From Deltaproteobacteria bacterium (GTDB lineage: Bacteria; Myxococcota_A; UBA9042; DTJE01): a DNA stretch of 64,000 nucleotides. The DNA lies in NCBI GenBank assembly GCA_029547805.1, contig JAKPOP010000010.1, positions 335,675 through 399,674 on the forward strand. The letters are read 5' to 3'. Position numbers and translations under genes: made by a program. Under the pieces are notes generated by a model that had not been told where the DNA came from, did no database searches, and was given only the letters and a program-made list of their open reading frames with translations. Positions 25,054 through 34,150 of this stretch are shown here, one piece after another (the first letter of the stretch is position 1; each line of letters begins with the position of its first letter).

Positions 25054-27420
25054 TCAGGTCCGTCGGGAGGCGACGATCCACCGGGCCACGTCCAGGCGAT
25101 GTCCCGGTCCCCGGGCCACGACCACCACCACCGGGGGATGACTCCCGTCGGCCGTGAAGCGGGCCCGGTCCCCCTGAACGTCCAGGGCCCCTCCCAGGGC
25201 GGTCCAGCGCCAGGCCACGCCCTCGGCCCCCACGGCCCGGGCCTCCAGCTCCAGGGCGCCGGCAGCCCCTTCCGTCGCCACCAGGGTGACCCGGAACGAC
25301 CGGTCCAGGGGCTGCACCGACCGCCGCGGAGCCGACTCCGGTTCCGGCGGGGGCGGATCGACCGGAGGCAGTTCCGAGGGGGTCCCGGGGTCCTCGGCGT
25401 CTTCCACCGCGTCCGGAGGCGGGGGGTCCACGACCGGGTAGTCCGGGTCCTGGACCTCCTGAACATCGGGCGGTGGCGGGTCCACGGGAGGCAGGTCCTC
25501 CTGGACATCGGGCGGTGGCGGGTCCACGGGAGGAAGGTCCTGCCAGGAGTCCGGTGGAGGCGGGTCCACCGGGGGGAGATCCTCCCGGACATCGGGCGGT
25601 GGGGGGTCCACCGGTGGCACGTCCTCGAAGACGTCCGTCGGAACCGGGTCCACCACCATCACCTCGTCGGCCGTCGGCAGGTCCTGTGGCAGGGGGTCCA
25701 TGACCCCCGAGGAGGGGCATCCCTGCCCGGCGATGCCGGTCACCGCCAGCACGGCCGCCGCCCTGGCCCAGGGTCGGACCTGCGCGGGCCGCAGCACCTG
25801 GTCCGCCCGGGCCCGACCGAAGGCCTCCATGCGAGCCTGCAGGTCCTCCATCGCCGCGCCGATGGTCGCGTCGGCCGCCGCGACCCGCAGGGCCAGGTCC
25901 TCGGTGAATCGGACCAGGGCATCCGCGGCAGGCCCGGCGGCCACGAAGGCCAGGGCCTCCTGCAATCGCTCCCGGGTGTCCCTGTTGAGCCGCCCGATCA
26001 GGCCCCGGGCCTCCCGGAGGAAGGTCGTGGACTCCCGTCCCGGGTGGAAATGGTCCAGCAGCGCCGCCAGATAGCCCACTCCCGAGGCCTGGTTGGCCGT
26101 GGACTGGGGACCGAAGTTCCGGCCGCCGAAGGCAATCGCGGTGACCCGGAACAGCCGATCGGCCGCCGGGTCCTCCAGGTCGTAGGTGGTCCCGTCCAGC
26201 CCACCCCGCAGGCGCCCCCGGGCCCGGAGCCGTTCCTCCAGGGGCGTCCCGGGGTACACCTCGGCCCGGCAGAAGTTCCAGGGCGTGTCGGGAACCCCCT
26301 CGAGGAAGGCCAGGTTCTCGGCGACGTCCTGAAGCGTCGTGTCGGGCTCGAAGAGCAGGATGTTGAAGCAGGCGTAGATGCCTGCCTGGCGGAGCAGGCG
26401 CAGCGACCGTTCGCAGGTCGCCACGTCGGTATCACGTCCCAGGTGGTCGAGGCCGTTCTGGCAGCCGTTCTCGATCCCGATGTACACCCGCATCACGCCC
26501 AGACGCCTCGCGGCCTGCAGCACCTCGGCGGTGGCCTGATCCGGGCGGCACTTGGCCACGACCCCGATCCGGCCGACCCCCCGGCGATCCAGGGCCTGGC
26601 GCAGACGGTCCAGCCGCCGGATCGTGGCGACGGGCGACGGCAGGAAGAGGTTCTCGTCGTGAAAGCAGAAGATCCGGACCTGACGGCGGTGGTAGAGGTC
26701 CGCCATCTCGTCGGCCACCGGTTCGATCCCCCGCAGCCGCACCCGGGGGCCGCCGCGCCCCCGGTGATAGGTCTGGATCGAGCAGTAGGTGCAGGACTGC
26801 CAGCAGCCTCGACTCCCCACCAGCGGCGCGAAGGGAAGACCCGCATGGCGGGCCGGCGGGCGATCCCGGACCGGGGGTTCCAGGCTGTCGAGGTCCGCCT
26901 CGACGGCCCGGGGCGGCGTCATGCCTGGACGGCCATCGGCCAGTCGGAACGCGAGGCCGTCGACCCGGGACAGGCGAACCAGCCAGGAGTCCGGCAAGGG
27001 ACGGACCGTCCCCGGGAGGGCCCGAGGCAGAGGCCCCGAGGAGGCGACGGCCTCGAGCAGTTCCACGAGGGTCCGTTCCCCGTCATGGCGAACCACCACG
27101 TCCACTTCCGGGACCTCCGCCAGCACCCCCGCCGCCCGGGCGGTCGGGATCTGGCCGCCCCAGACCAGCAGGGCCTCGATGCCCGCCTCCCGCAGCGCCC
27201 GGGCCAGGGCCCGAAAGTCCCGGACCCGGTGCTGGAAGGCCACGGAGCATCCGATCAGGTCCGGCGACGACTCCCGGGCCGCCCGGACCACCTCCCGGAT
27301 CTCTCCGGCCACGTCGAAGGCCGCCAGGTCGGCCCGATGGCCCGCGGCACGCAATGCCGACGCCAGGTAGGCCAGGGAGAGGTTCTCCTCGAGACCGGCA
27401 CCGACCAGCAGCACGCGCAT
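25054..27420 (-). CDS. B12-binding radical SAM protein with lipoprotein-like proline-repeat tail
   Basis: A 788-residue protein starting after GGGGGAAGAC. Residues 1-150 form a cobalamin-binding-type Rossmann domain (MRVLLVGAGLEENLSLAYLA). A radical SAM core follows with the cluster motif CWQSCTYC (CxxxCxxC, about 205-212) and a typical helical tail to about 535. Then the frame continues through ARAAAVLAVTGIAGQGC, which looks like a lipoprotein signal. After that come about six copies of a DLPPVDPPPPDVQE-like unit and a 90-residue beta-sandwich-like end. A cytosolic enzyme fused to an export-like tail is odd. Either one polypeptide is made, or a separate lipoprotein starts inside the frame (for example GTG or ATG near 25800-25830). 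The radical SAM substrate is unknown. Confidence 0.75.
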   Translation of the reverse strand: MRVLLVGAGLEENLSLAYLASALRAAGHRADLAAFDVAGEIREVVRAARESSPDLIGCSVAFQHRVRDFRALARALREAGIEALLVWGGQIPTARAAGVLAEVPEVDVVVRHDGERTLVELLEAVASSGPLPRALPGTVRPLPDSWLVRLSRVDGLAFRLADGRPGMTPPRAVEADLDSLEPPVRDRPPARHAGLPFAPLVGSRGCWQSCTYCSIQTYHRGRGGPRVRLRGIEPVADEMADLYHRRQVRIFCFHDENLFLPSPVATIRRLDRLRQALDRRGVGRIGVVAKCRPDQATAEVLQAARRLGVMRVYIGIENGCQNGLDHLGRDTDVATCERSLRLLRQAGIYACFNILLFEPDTTLQDVAENLAFLEGVPDTPWNFCRAEVYPGTPLEERLRARGRLRGGLDGTTYDLEDPAADRLFRVTAIAFGGRNFGPQSTANQASGVGYLAALLDHFHPGRESTTFLREARGLIGRLNRDTRERLQEALAFVAAGPAADALVRFTEDLALRVAAADATIGAAMEDLQARMEAFGRARADQVLRPAQVRPWARAAAVLAVTGIAGQGCPSSGVMDPLPQDLPTADEVMVVDPVPTDVFEDVPPVDPPPPDVREDLPPVDPPPPDSWQDLPPVDPPPPDVQEDLPPVDPPPPDVQEVQDPDYPVVDPPPPDAVEDAEDPGTPSELPPVDPPPPEPESAPRRSVQPLDRSFRVTLVATEGAAGALELEARAVGAEGVAWRWTALGGALDVQGDRARFTADGSHPPVVVVVARGPGHRLDVARWIVASRRT
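25345..25645 (-). repeat. tandem ~42-bp repeats encoding VDPPPPD units
   Basis: Five to six copies of a 14-codon unit coding for DLPPVDPPPPDVQE-type peptides lie head to tail within the radical SAM tail. Neighbouring copies around 25466-25620 are nearly identical at DNA level (core GGGCGGTGGCGGGTCCAC). High identity suggests recent expansion by slippage or recombination. Confidence 0.7.
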
Positions 27421-27448
27421 CGGGTCTTCCCCCGGGAGAGTTGCCGTC

Positions 27449-27454
27449 ATTCTA
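27449..27454 (-). promoter_or_regulatory. -10 candidate for the radical SAM gene
   Basis: TAGAAT on the minus strand, 28 nt before the ATG at 27420. The same hexamer occurs on the other strand for the divergent Dam gene, each with CTGTC[CT] 18 nt further upstream. Confidence 0.35.
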
Positions 27455-27539
27455 GCGATCTGCCGCCCCGGAAGACAGGCATTTCCGTCCGTTCGGGCCG
27501 TTCCCTCGAAACCGCCTGTCCGACCGGGGTCATTCCGTC

Positions 27540-27545
27540 TAGAAT
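27540..27545 (+). promoter_or_regulatory. -10 candidate for the Dam gene
   Basis: TAGAAT ends 26 nt before the ATG at 27572. CTGTCC lies 18 nt upstream in the -35 position, a poor match to TTGACA. Confidence 0.35.
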
Positions 27546-27571
27546 CCCTCCGGGTCCCCGGAGAAGGACCG

Positions 27572-28519
27572 ATGCCCCGCAGACCCTCCAGCGCCGACCG
27601 GGCCGGCCCGCAGCAACCATGGCTCCTGCCACCGGATGCCGGCCCCCCGCCGGGGTCCGGGATCGGCCCAAAGGCCCCGGCGGACCGCGAGTCCTCACCC
27701 CGGTGCCACCCCTTCCTGAAGTGGGCCGGCGGCAAGCGGCAACTCCTGCCGGTCCTGTGGGACCAGATTCAGAGAATCGGGACCTTCAGGACCTACCACG
27801 AGCCCTTCCTGGGCGGGGGGGCCCTCTTCTTTGACCTCTGGAACCGGGGACGGATCCGGGAAGGGGCGTCCCTGTCCGACGTGAACCCCCACCTGATGGA
27901 TGCCTGGCGGGGAGTCCAGGCGGATGTGGAGTCGGTGATCCACCACCTCCGGGTCCACCAGCAGCAACACTCCCCCGAGCACTATTACGCCACCCGGGAG
28001 GCCGACCCCAAGGATCTGGCGGAGCGGGCGGCCCGGATCATCTACCTGAACCGCACCTGCTTCAACGGACTCTACCGGGAGAACCGCAGCGGCCGCTTCA
28101 ACGTGCCGATGGGCCGCTACCGGAACCCGACGATCTGCGATGAGCCGACCCTCCGCGCCGCATCGGTGGCCCTGGCCGCGGCGACAATCCGGACCGAGTC
28201 CTTCGAGGGCGTGGCCGGAAGGGCCGCCCCCGGTGACCTGGTCTATTTCGACCCGCCCTACGTACCCCTCTCGAGGACCGCATCCTTCACCGACTACGCC
28301 GCTGACGGTTTCTCCCTGGCGGACCAGCGCCGCCTGGCCGAGGTCTTCGGGGAACTGGCCGACCGGGGTGTCCACGTGATGCTGTCCAACGCCGGCCACG
28401 ATCTGGTGAGGGACCTCTATCGCCGCTTTAACATCCACCGGGTGCTGGCCACCCGTTCCGTGAACAGCCGGGCCGACCGGCGAGGCCCCGTCGAGGAGGT
28501 CCTGGTCACCAGTTTCTGA
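27572..28519 (+). CDS. Dam-type DNA N6-adenine methyltransferase
   Basis: A 315-residue methylase. After a Pro-rich 45-residue N-terminal extension not found in classical Dam, motif I is FLKWAGGKRQLLP (about 48-60) and FLGGGALFFDLW follows (about 79). The catalytic motif IV is FDPPYVP (about 225-231). The conserved NRTCFNGLYRENRSGRFNVPMG segment is the Dam/DpnM alpha-class fingerprint. It transfers methyl from S-adenosylmethionine to adenine, in this class usually within GATC. No restriction enzyme gene lies next to it, so it is probably an orphan used in mismatch repair or regulation. The start has GGAGAAGGACCG upstream. The next gene follows 29 bp later. Confidence 0.9.
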   Translation: MPRRPSSADRAGPQQPWLLPPDAGPPPGSGIGPKAPADRESSPRCHPFLKWAGGKRQLLPVLWDQIQRIGTFRTYHEPFLGGGALFFDLWNRGRIREGASLSDVNPHLMDAWRGVQADVESVIHHLRVHQQQHSPEHYYATREADPKDLAERAARIIYLNRTCFNGLYRENRSGRFNVPMGRYRNPTICDEPTLRAASVALAAATIRTESFEGVAGRAAPGDLVYFDPPYVPLSRTASFTDYAADGFSLADQRRLAEVFGELADRGVHVMLSNAGHDLVRDLYRRFNIHRVLATRSVNSRADRRGPVEEVLVTSF

Positions 28520-28548
28520 GGGAGACCCAGGAGCCAGAAGGAGGTCCG

Positions 28549-30675
28549 ATGCGCCCACGTGCCCTGCATCCGCTGTCGGTGATCACAGCCCTGCTGCTGG
28601 CCTGCGGATCGGGGTCCGGGGCGGGGGACCCCGATCCCGGACAGCCCGACGGGAACCTGCCCCTCGATGCCGGGCCGGAGATCGACGACTCCGGCATCGA
28701 CGACCCGGGAGATGGGGCCCCACCGGACACTGCCGGCGCCGAGGACATCGCCGTCCAGGAGCCCGAGACGATCTGGTTCGTCCACCGGCAGCCCAAGGAA
28801 CTTCAGGGTCTGGCGACCGGGCAGTTTGCCCGCCCGGCCCTGGAGTATCCCCCGATCCCGGTGGACCCCCGCTTCCGCCACGCCCTCTCCTTCCAGATGA
28901 CCCCGATGATGCCCCCCCTGCGACGGGGGGCTCCGAGCCACGGTCCCCTGATCCTCTACGGGGACGACCGGGAGACCCTGGTCTTCTCGCCGGCGGACCA
29001 CTTCTTCGAGAGCCTGGTCTGGCTGGACGGGGACCGGATCCGGTACGGCGTCGCCGGGGAGATCGACACCCTGCCCCGGGACTTCACGCATCGCTTCGTG
29101 ATGGTCCGTGGCCACGGCATCGAGGCGACCATCGCCGCCTGGGGCGACCTGCTGCGCCAGGAGCACGGTCGGGCCCGGGCGGATCGCTACGCCGATGCGG
29201 GGGTCGCCACGCTGGGCTACTGGACCGACAACGGGGCGGCCTATTACTACACCACCGCTCCGGGCCTCAACGAGGAGGAGACCCTGATCCAGGTGAAGGC
29301 CGACGCCGACGCCCGGGGCATCCCCCTGGGATACCTGCAACTGGACTCCTGGTGGTATTTCAAGGACCCGGGCTCCGGCCTGCTGGCCGGCGGCCTCATC
29401 GAGTGGCAGCCCCGCCCCGAGATGTTTCCCCAGGGGCTCAAGGCCTTCCAGCAGCGCCTGGGCCTGCCCCTGGTCACCCACAACCGCTGGTTCGCCCTGA
29501 ACAACGCCTACCGGGACCGATACGACTTCGTGGAGGGACGCTCGATGTCCTTCCCGACCTCCGGGGACCTCTTCGACGAGTTCCTGGAGGACGCACGGTC
29601 CTGGGGGGCCATCACCTACGAACAGGACTGGCTGATCACCCAGTACTGGGGCGTGCCCTGGCTCCGGGAGGCCCCCGGGAGGGCCGCCGGGTGGATGGGA
29701 TGGATCGACAAGGCGGCGTCGGCTCGAGGCCTGTCGGTGCAGATCTGCATGCCTGGACCGGGCCACCTGCTGGACGCCCTGGATCGGCCGGCGACGGTGA
29801 CGGTCCGGACCTCGGCGGACCACATGACCCCCTTTGCGAAGGAGGCCTTCTGGCCGGCCTTTCATATCGTGAATCTGGTGGCCGATGCGGTAGGCCTGCT
29901 GCCCTTCAAGGACAACTTCCTGACCCGCGAGTTCCGGGCCGAGGGGGAGGCCCTGATCAGCGCCTTGAGCGCCGGCATGGTCGGCATCGGCGACCCCATC
30001 AGGGAGGCGGACCCGGACCTGATCTTGCGGACCTGCCGGAAGGACGGAGTGCTGCTGAAGCCCGACCGCCCGGCCCTGCCACTGGACTTCACCTTCCTGC
30101 CGGGCCAGCGACCCTACGCGGTGCGGACCTGGTCCGACCGGGGCGACCTGGGTCGATGGACCTATCTGGCGGCCTTCCACCTGGCCCTGGATCATCCCGA
30201 ACGGACGGATGAGGACCGGATGTGGTCGTTGCTGATCTACGACGGTCTGCCCCTCGACGACATGTACCTGCTGCCGGACCAGGTCACGGACTGGCACGTG
30301 GACCTGCGGGAGGACCTGGGCATCGTCGGGCCGGTGGTGGCCTGGGACTGGCGGGGCGGCACGGCCACGGTGGTCCAGGACCGGCTGGACATCCCGCCGG
30401 CGGAGGGCTTCGCGGACCATGCCTACCTGGTGCTGGCGCCGGTGCTGCCCAACGAGATGGCCCTGATCGGGGAGACGGCGAAGTTCGTAACGCTGGCGGA
30501 CCGGCGATTCACCGACATCGAGGTGTTGCCGGACGCCATCGTCGTGACACTGGCCGGAATGCCTGGGGAGGACGTGGACCTTCGGGCCTTCGATTTTCGG
30601 GCCGGGCGTCTGGTGGCCCCGGTGACGGCCCGGATCGGCCCAGACGGGACCGCCCGGGCGACCCTGTCCCGATAG
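28549..30675 (+). CDS. surface lipoprotein resembling GH31/GH36-type glycosidases
   Basis: A 708-residue lipoprotein. AGAAGGAGG precedes ATG; the signal ends LLLACG with lipobox-like Leu-Leu-Ala-Cys, and an Asp/Pro-rich linker spans about 25-75. The N-terminal half is beta-rich. Then a TIM-barrel-like part has GYWTDNGAAYYYTT (about 223), GYLQLDSWWYFKD (about 262), THNRWFALNN (about 307) and ITYEQDWLITQYWG (about 350). Alternating beta strands with Asp/Trp clusters suggest a clan GH-D glycosidase such as alpha-galactosidase. The nucleophile could be Asp in LQLDSWW or EQDWL, but I cannot decide. The family call is tentative. The gene ends 38 bp before the oxidoreductase gene. Confidence 0.7.
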   Translation: MRPRALHPLSVITALLLACGSGSGAGDPDPGQPDGNLPLDAGPEIDDSGIDDPGDGAPPDTAGAEDIAVQEPETIWFVHRQPKELQGLATGQFARPALEYPPIPVDPRFRHALSFQMTPMMPPLRRGAPSHGPLILYGDDRETLVFSPADHFFESLVWLDGDRIRYGVAGEIDTLPRDFTHRFVMVRGHGIEATIAAWGDLLRQEHGRARADRYADAGVATLGYWTDNGAAYYYTTAPGLNEEETLIQVKADADARGIPLGYLQLDSWWYFKDPGSGLLAGGLIEWQPRPEMFPQGLKAFQQRLGLPLVTHNRWFALNNAYRDRYDFVEGRSMSFPTSGDLFDEFLEDARSWGAITYEQDWLITQYWGVPWLREAPGRAAGWMGWIDKAASARGLSVQICMPGPGHLLDALDRPATVTVRTSADHMTPFAKEAFWPAFHIVNLVADAVGLLPFKDNFLTREFRAEGEALISALSAGMVGIGDPIREADPDLILRTCRKDGVLLKPDRPALPLDFTFLPGQRPYAVRTWSDRGDLGRWTYLAAFHLALDHPERTDEDRMWSLLIYDGLPLDDMYLLPDQVTDWHVDLREDLGIVGPVVAWDWRGGTATVVQDRLDIPPAEGFADHAYLVLAPVLPNEMALIGETAKFVTLADRRFTDIEVLPDAIVVTLAGMPGEDVDLRAFDFRAGRLVAPVTARIGPDGTARATLSR

Positions 30676-30713
30676 GAAGGACCGCCCAGGACGTGGTGTC
30701 CAGGAGGAAGGCC

Positions 30714-31712
30714 ATGAGACCCGAGGAGGTGCGCTGGGGAGTCCTGGGATGCGCGTCGATCGCCCGGGAGGCCTTCCTTCCGGCGGTCCGGCGCGGAGGG
30801 GCAGGGTCCGTCCGGGCCGTGGCGAGTCGCAGCGAGTCCAGGGCCCGGGCCTTCGCGGCCGAGATGGGCATCCCCCGGGCCTTCGGCTCGTACCGGGAGT
30901 TGCTCCACTCGGGGGAGGTCGATGCCCTCTATGTGGCCCTCCCGAACTCCCTGCACGCCCAGTGGACCATCGAGGGGCTCCAGGCGGGCCTGGGGGTTCT
31001 GTGCGAAAAGCCCCTGGCCCTGTCCCTGGAGGAGGGGCGGGCGATGGCCACCGCAGCCCGGACCGCTGGACGCCCCCTGGCCGAGGCCTTCATGTATCGG
31101 CACCACCCCTGGGTCGCGATGCTCCGGGGACTCCTGGCCGAGGGACGGATCGGCCCCGTCCGGTCCCTCCACGGCGTCTTTTCCTTCCGCCTGGACGACG
31201 AGGATGCCATCCCGGCATCGGAGGCCCTGGGCGGCGGAGCGCTGCGGGATGTGGGATGCTATCCCGTGGATGCCTTCCGGCTGGTCCTCGGGAGCCCGCC
31301 CCTGGAGGCGACGGCCCTCGAGCACCGGCGCGGGGTGGACCGGCTGCTGGCCGGCGTTCTGCGCTTTCCCGAGGACATCCTCGGGGTCTTCGAGTGCGCC
31401 CTCGACACCTTCGAGCGGCACGAGTTTCGGGTCATCGGGACCACCGGCCTCGTGGAGGTGGACCGTCCCTGGGTCTCCGGCGGGCAGCCGGTGCGACTGA
31501 CGGTGCACCGGGAGAACGAGACACCCGTGGTCCTGGAAGTGCCCCCGGCCGACGCCTATGCCCTGGAGGCCCGGGACCTGGCCGTGGCCCTGGCCACGGG
31601 AACGCCCACCGCCTTCCCCATCGAGGACAGCCTCTGGACCCTCTCGACCATCGACGCCCTGCTTCGGGCCGCGTCCTCCCGGGTCCCCTCCAGCGTCACC
31701 GCCCCCTGGTGA
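30714..31712 (+). CDS. Gfo/Idh/MocA-family oxidoreductase
   Basis: A 332-residue NAD(P)-dependent dehydrogenase. The Rossmann fold begins WGVLGCASIAREAFLPAV. The family signature CEKPLAL (about 97-103) contains the conserved Lys of the EKP motif. LAEAFMYRHHPWVAML and DVGCYPVDAFRLVLG correspond to the catalytic His/Tyr region of the C-terminal domain. Such enzymes oxidise or reduce sugars or cyclitols. AGGAGGAAGGCC precedes the chosen ATG; a longer open frame upstream overlaps the preceding gene and lacks a site. Location just after the glycosidase-like lipoprotein hints at sugar catabolism. Confidence 0.9.
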   Translation: MRPEEVRWGVLGCASIAREAFLPAVRRGGAGSVRAVASRSESRARAFAAEMGIPRAFGSYRELLHSGEVDALYVALPNSLHAQWTIEGLQAGLGVLCEKPLALSLEEGRAMATAARTAGRPLAEAFMYRHHPWVAMLRGLLAEGRIGPVRSLHGVFSFRLDDEDAIPASEALGGGALRDVGCYPVDAFRLVLGSPPLEATALEHRRGVDRLLAGVLRFPEDILGVFECALDTFERHEFRVIGTTGLVEVDRPWVSGGQPVRLTVHRENETPVVLEVPPADAYALEARDLAVALATGTPTAFPIEDSLWTLSTIDALLRAASSRVPSSVTAPW

Positions 31713-31790
31713 CCCCCCGGGAGGCGTCCATGCCGGGCGCGATGTCGAGCGACATCGGCAAACTCATGGAAATCTGTTGAGTTCCGTCTT

Positions 31791-31810
31791 GCAAATCGGC
31801 GACTGTCCCT
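31791..31810 (-). repeat. GGGACAGTC element, copy C
   Basis: On the minus strand this reads AGGGACAGTCGCCGATTTGC and matches copy B (37120-37139) at 17 of 20 positions. It covers the -35 region of the downstream lipoprotein gene. Confidence 0.5.
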
Positions 31811-31811
31811 G

Positions 31812-31820
31812 TGATAGACT
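31812..31820 (+). promoter_or_regulatory. extended -10 candidate for the vWA lipoprotein gene
   Basis: TGATAGACT is an extended -10 ending 27 nt before the ATG at 31848. TTGCAA lies upstream at a 20-nt spacing, too far for a standard -35. Confidence 0.35.
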
Positions 31821-31847
31821 TGGCCATCGCCGTCGGAGAGGCGCCCC

Positions 31848-34073
31848 ATGATCGTCGGCAGCCGAAGTTTCGGGATGCTGTGCCTGGCCCTCCTGGCTTG
31901 CTCGGGGGGTGGCAATCCCAACCTGGGCGGACTGGACGTCGGCCCCCTCCCGGACCGGGGATCGCCCGATCAGGTCGAACCGGACCCGGGTCCTCCTCCC
32001 CAGGACGTCCCGACCCCCGATTCCGGGGACCTGCCGGTGACGGGCCGACTGGTGCTGGACCCCGAAGCCATCGTGTTCGGCGGAGTCGCCGAGGGCGTCA
32101 CGGTGACGCGTCCCCTGCGGATCTCGAACGGCGGAACGGACCAGTTGCGCCTGCACTCGGTGACCCTGGTGGAGAACCCGGGGCAGGAGTTCGCCCTCCA
32201 GACCTCCCTGCCGGCGGAGATCGCCCTGATGCCGACCCAGACCCTGGAGATCGGCGTCAACGCCACGAACCTCCTGGGGGGAACCGGGACCTTCCAAGGG
32301 AGGATCCGGGTGGTCTCGGACGACCCGGTGCGGCCCGAGGCCTTCGTGACCCTGGAGGCCACTCGCACGGGGAAGCCCTCCTGCGCCTTCCAGGTGACGG
32401 GCTGGACCGGGGAGGACCTGCTGGACCTGGGAGACGTCCCGGCGGGAGGCGAACGGGAGGTGTTCCTCCAGGTCGCAAACACCGGCAACGCACCGATCTC
32501 GTTCCAGCGGGTGGACCTGCTTGCCTGCGCCGGCGATCCGATTCGCTGCGGCAGCCAGCTCGGGGACCCGGAGTGGATCCAGGGCGCCTTCGCCGACGAC
32601 CCGAGCCCGACCCTGAACCCGGAGCAGACGGCCCGGATCCGTCTGGTCCTTCGAGGCAACACGGCCACTGCCGGGACCCTGCGAACGGCCCGGCTCCAGA
32701 TCCTCTGGTCCTGCGCCCAGGACCCGACGCTCCAGGTCTGGCCCAACGAGTGTCCCACCGAGGGAGATTGCCCGCCGAACCTGTCGGCCCGGTTCGTGGC
32801 TGCGGCCCTGACGGCCACCCCGGCCGAGGTCCGGTTCGACCCGGTCCTCGTGGGATGCACGGCGACCCGGACCGTCCGCCTCGACGTGACTGGCGAGAGT
32901 CCCCTGGGGATCTCCGCCATCCATGTGGACCCGTCCTGCAACCAGGAGGGAACCTTCAAGGTCGACGCCCCCGAGATGCCGACGACCCTCCAGCCCGGGG
33001 GGTCGCTGGAATTCTCGGTCACCTTCGAGCCCGCTTCCGAGGCCCTGTTCCGGTGCCATCTGGATGTCCTCGACGAGACCGGCGGCGGGCGATGGGTCCA
33101 GGTGCCCCTCTCGGGGTCCGGAGTCGCCCCCGAGCCCCAGGTCGATTCCTTCACCCAGGGGACCCAGGACCCGGACATCCTGCTGGTGGTCGATACCTCG
33201 GGATCGATGACCGACGACATCGACACCCTGAAGAAGGCGTTCACCGCGTGGATGCAGGCCTATGCGACCGATGGCCGCAAGGTCAGGCTGGGCCTCATCG
33301 GCCTCTCGGTGGACCCCGGCTGTCCCCAGGTCGGCGTGCTCCAGGGCCCCCCTCGGCTCTTGACCGCCGGCGACGGCAACGCCTTCGCGACCCTGCTGGA
33401 CCAGATGACCAACGACCTGACCTGCTCCCCCTCGGCCGGAGAGGCAGGGCTCGAGGCGGCCCGCCGGGCCCTCTCCAGTCCGCTGATCGACGACGAGGGC
33501 ATTCCCTGCTCCAGCGACCAGCCGTGCACGCCGCCAGCCCGCTGCGTCGACGGAGTCTGCGGCGGGCCGAATCGAGGCTTCCTGCGTCCCCTCTCGCCGC
33601 TCGACGTGGTGATCTTCTCCGACGAGGACGATCAGTCCCCGGACACGGTCGATTTCTACGTCCAGTTCCTGCGGGGACTGAAGGGGTTCGGCAACGAGTC
33701 CCGAAGCCGGTTCGACGTGATCGTCGGGGACCTCCCCGACGGCTGCGACCGGTCCGGCGCGACGGCGGCGCCGGCACCGAGGTACATCGAGGCCGCCCAG
33801 TCCTCGGGAGGGGCCTTCCAGTCCTTCTGCACCGGGGCGCTGGCCCAGTCCCTCCAGCAGTTCGCCCAGGCCCCCTTCCCCCAGGCCACCCGTTTCCGGC
33901 TGTCCCGGGCCCCCAGGCCAGGGACCGTCTCGGTCCTCCTGGACGGGCAGCCCTGTGCGGAGGACTGGACCCTCGGGTCCAACCCCTGGCAGGTCGAGTT
34001 CGTCGCAACGGGCGCCTGCATGCCCGCCCCCGGGACCTCCTTCCAGGTCCGCTATCTCCCGGCCTGTCGATGA
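31848..34073 (+). CDS. surface lipoprotein with HYDIN-like beta domains and a vWA domain
   Basis: A 741-residue lipoprotein with signal 1-18 (LALLACSGG, lipobox Leu-Leu-Ala-Cys) and an Asp/Pro-rich linker (about 20-62). About 65-420 holds three Ig-like beta sandwiches of the ASPM-SPD-2-Hydin kind, each with a pattern such as LDPEAIVFGGVAEGVTVTRPLRISNGG. From about 440 a von Willebrand A-type domain starts with LLVVDTSGSMTDDI, containing the MIDAS motif DxSxS, and later VVIFSDEDDQS. Many paired Cys residues suit the oxidising envelope. vWA domains bind proteins through a divalent metal. Likely role is adhesion or recognition at the cell surface. Confidence 0.85.
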   Translation: MIVGSRSFGMLCLALLACSGGGNPNLGGLDVGPLPDRGSPDQVEPDPGPPPQDVPTPDSGDLPVTGRLVLDPEAIVFGGVAEGVTVTRPLRISNGGTDQLRLHSVTLVENPGQEFALQTSLPAEIALMPTQTLEIGVNATNLLGGTGTFQGRIRVVSDDPVRPEAFVTLEATRTGKPSCAFQVTGWTGEDLLDLGDVPAGGEREVFLQVANTGNAPISFQRVDLLACAGDPIRCGSQLGDPEWIQGAFADDPSPTLNPEQTARIRLVLRGNTATAGTLRTARLQILWSCAQDPTLQVWPNECPTEGDCPPNLSARFVAAALTATPAEVRFDPVLVGCTATRTVRLDVTGESPLGISAIHVDPSCNQEGTFKVDAPEMPTTLQPGGSLEFSVTFEPASEALFRCHLDVLDETGGGRWVQVPLSGSGVAPEPQVDSFTQGTQDPDILLVVDTSGSMTDDIDTLKKAFTAWMQAYATDGRKVRLGLIGLSVDPGCPQVGVLQGPPRLLTAGDGNAFATLLDQMTNDLTCSPSAGEAGLEAARRALSSPLIDDEGIPCSSDQPCTPPARCVDGVCGGPNRGFLRPLSPLDVVIFSDEDDQSPDTVDFYVQFLRGLKGFGNESRSRFDVIVGDLPDGCDRSGATAAPAPRYIEAAQSSGGAFQSFCTGALAQSLQQFAQAPFPQATRFRLSRAPRPGTVSVLLDGQPCAEDWTLGSNPWQVEFVATGACMPAPGTSFQVRYLPACR

Positions 34074-34150
34074 CCCGGGACCCCAGTTCGCCGACGGAAG
34101 CGGCAGGTTTCTGCTTGCCAATCGCCGCTCAAAGGCGCTAGAAGCGCTGC

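Noticed and set aside
25345-25645. The tandem repeats as a CRISPR array
   Set aside because: Units are contiguous, in frame and coding, with no unique spacers or cas genes.
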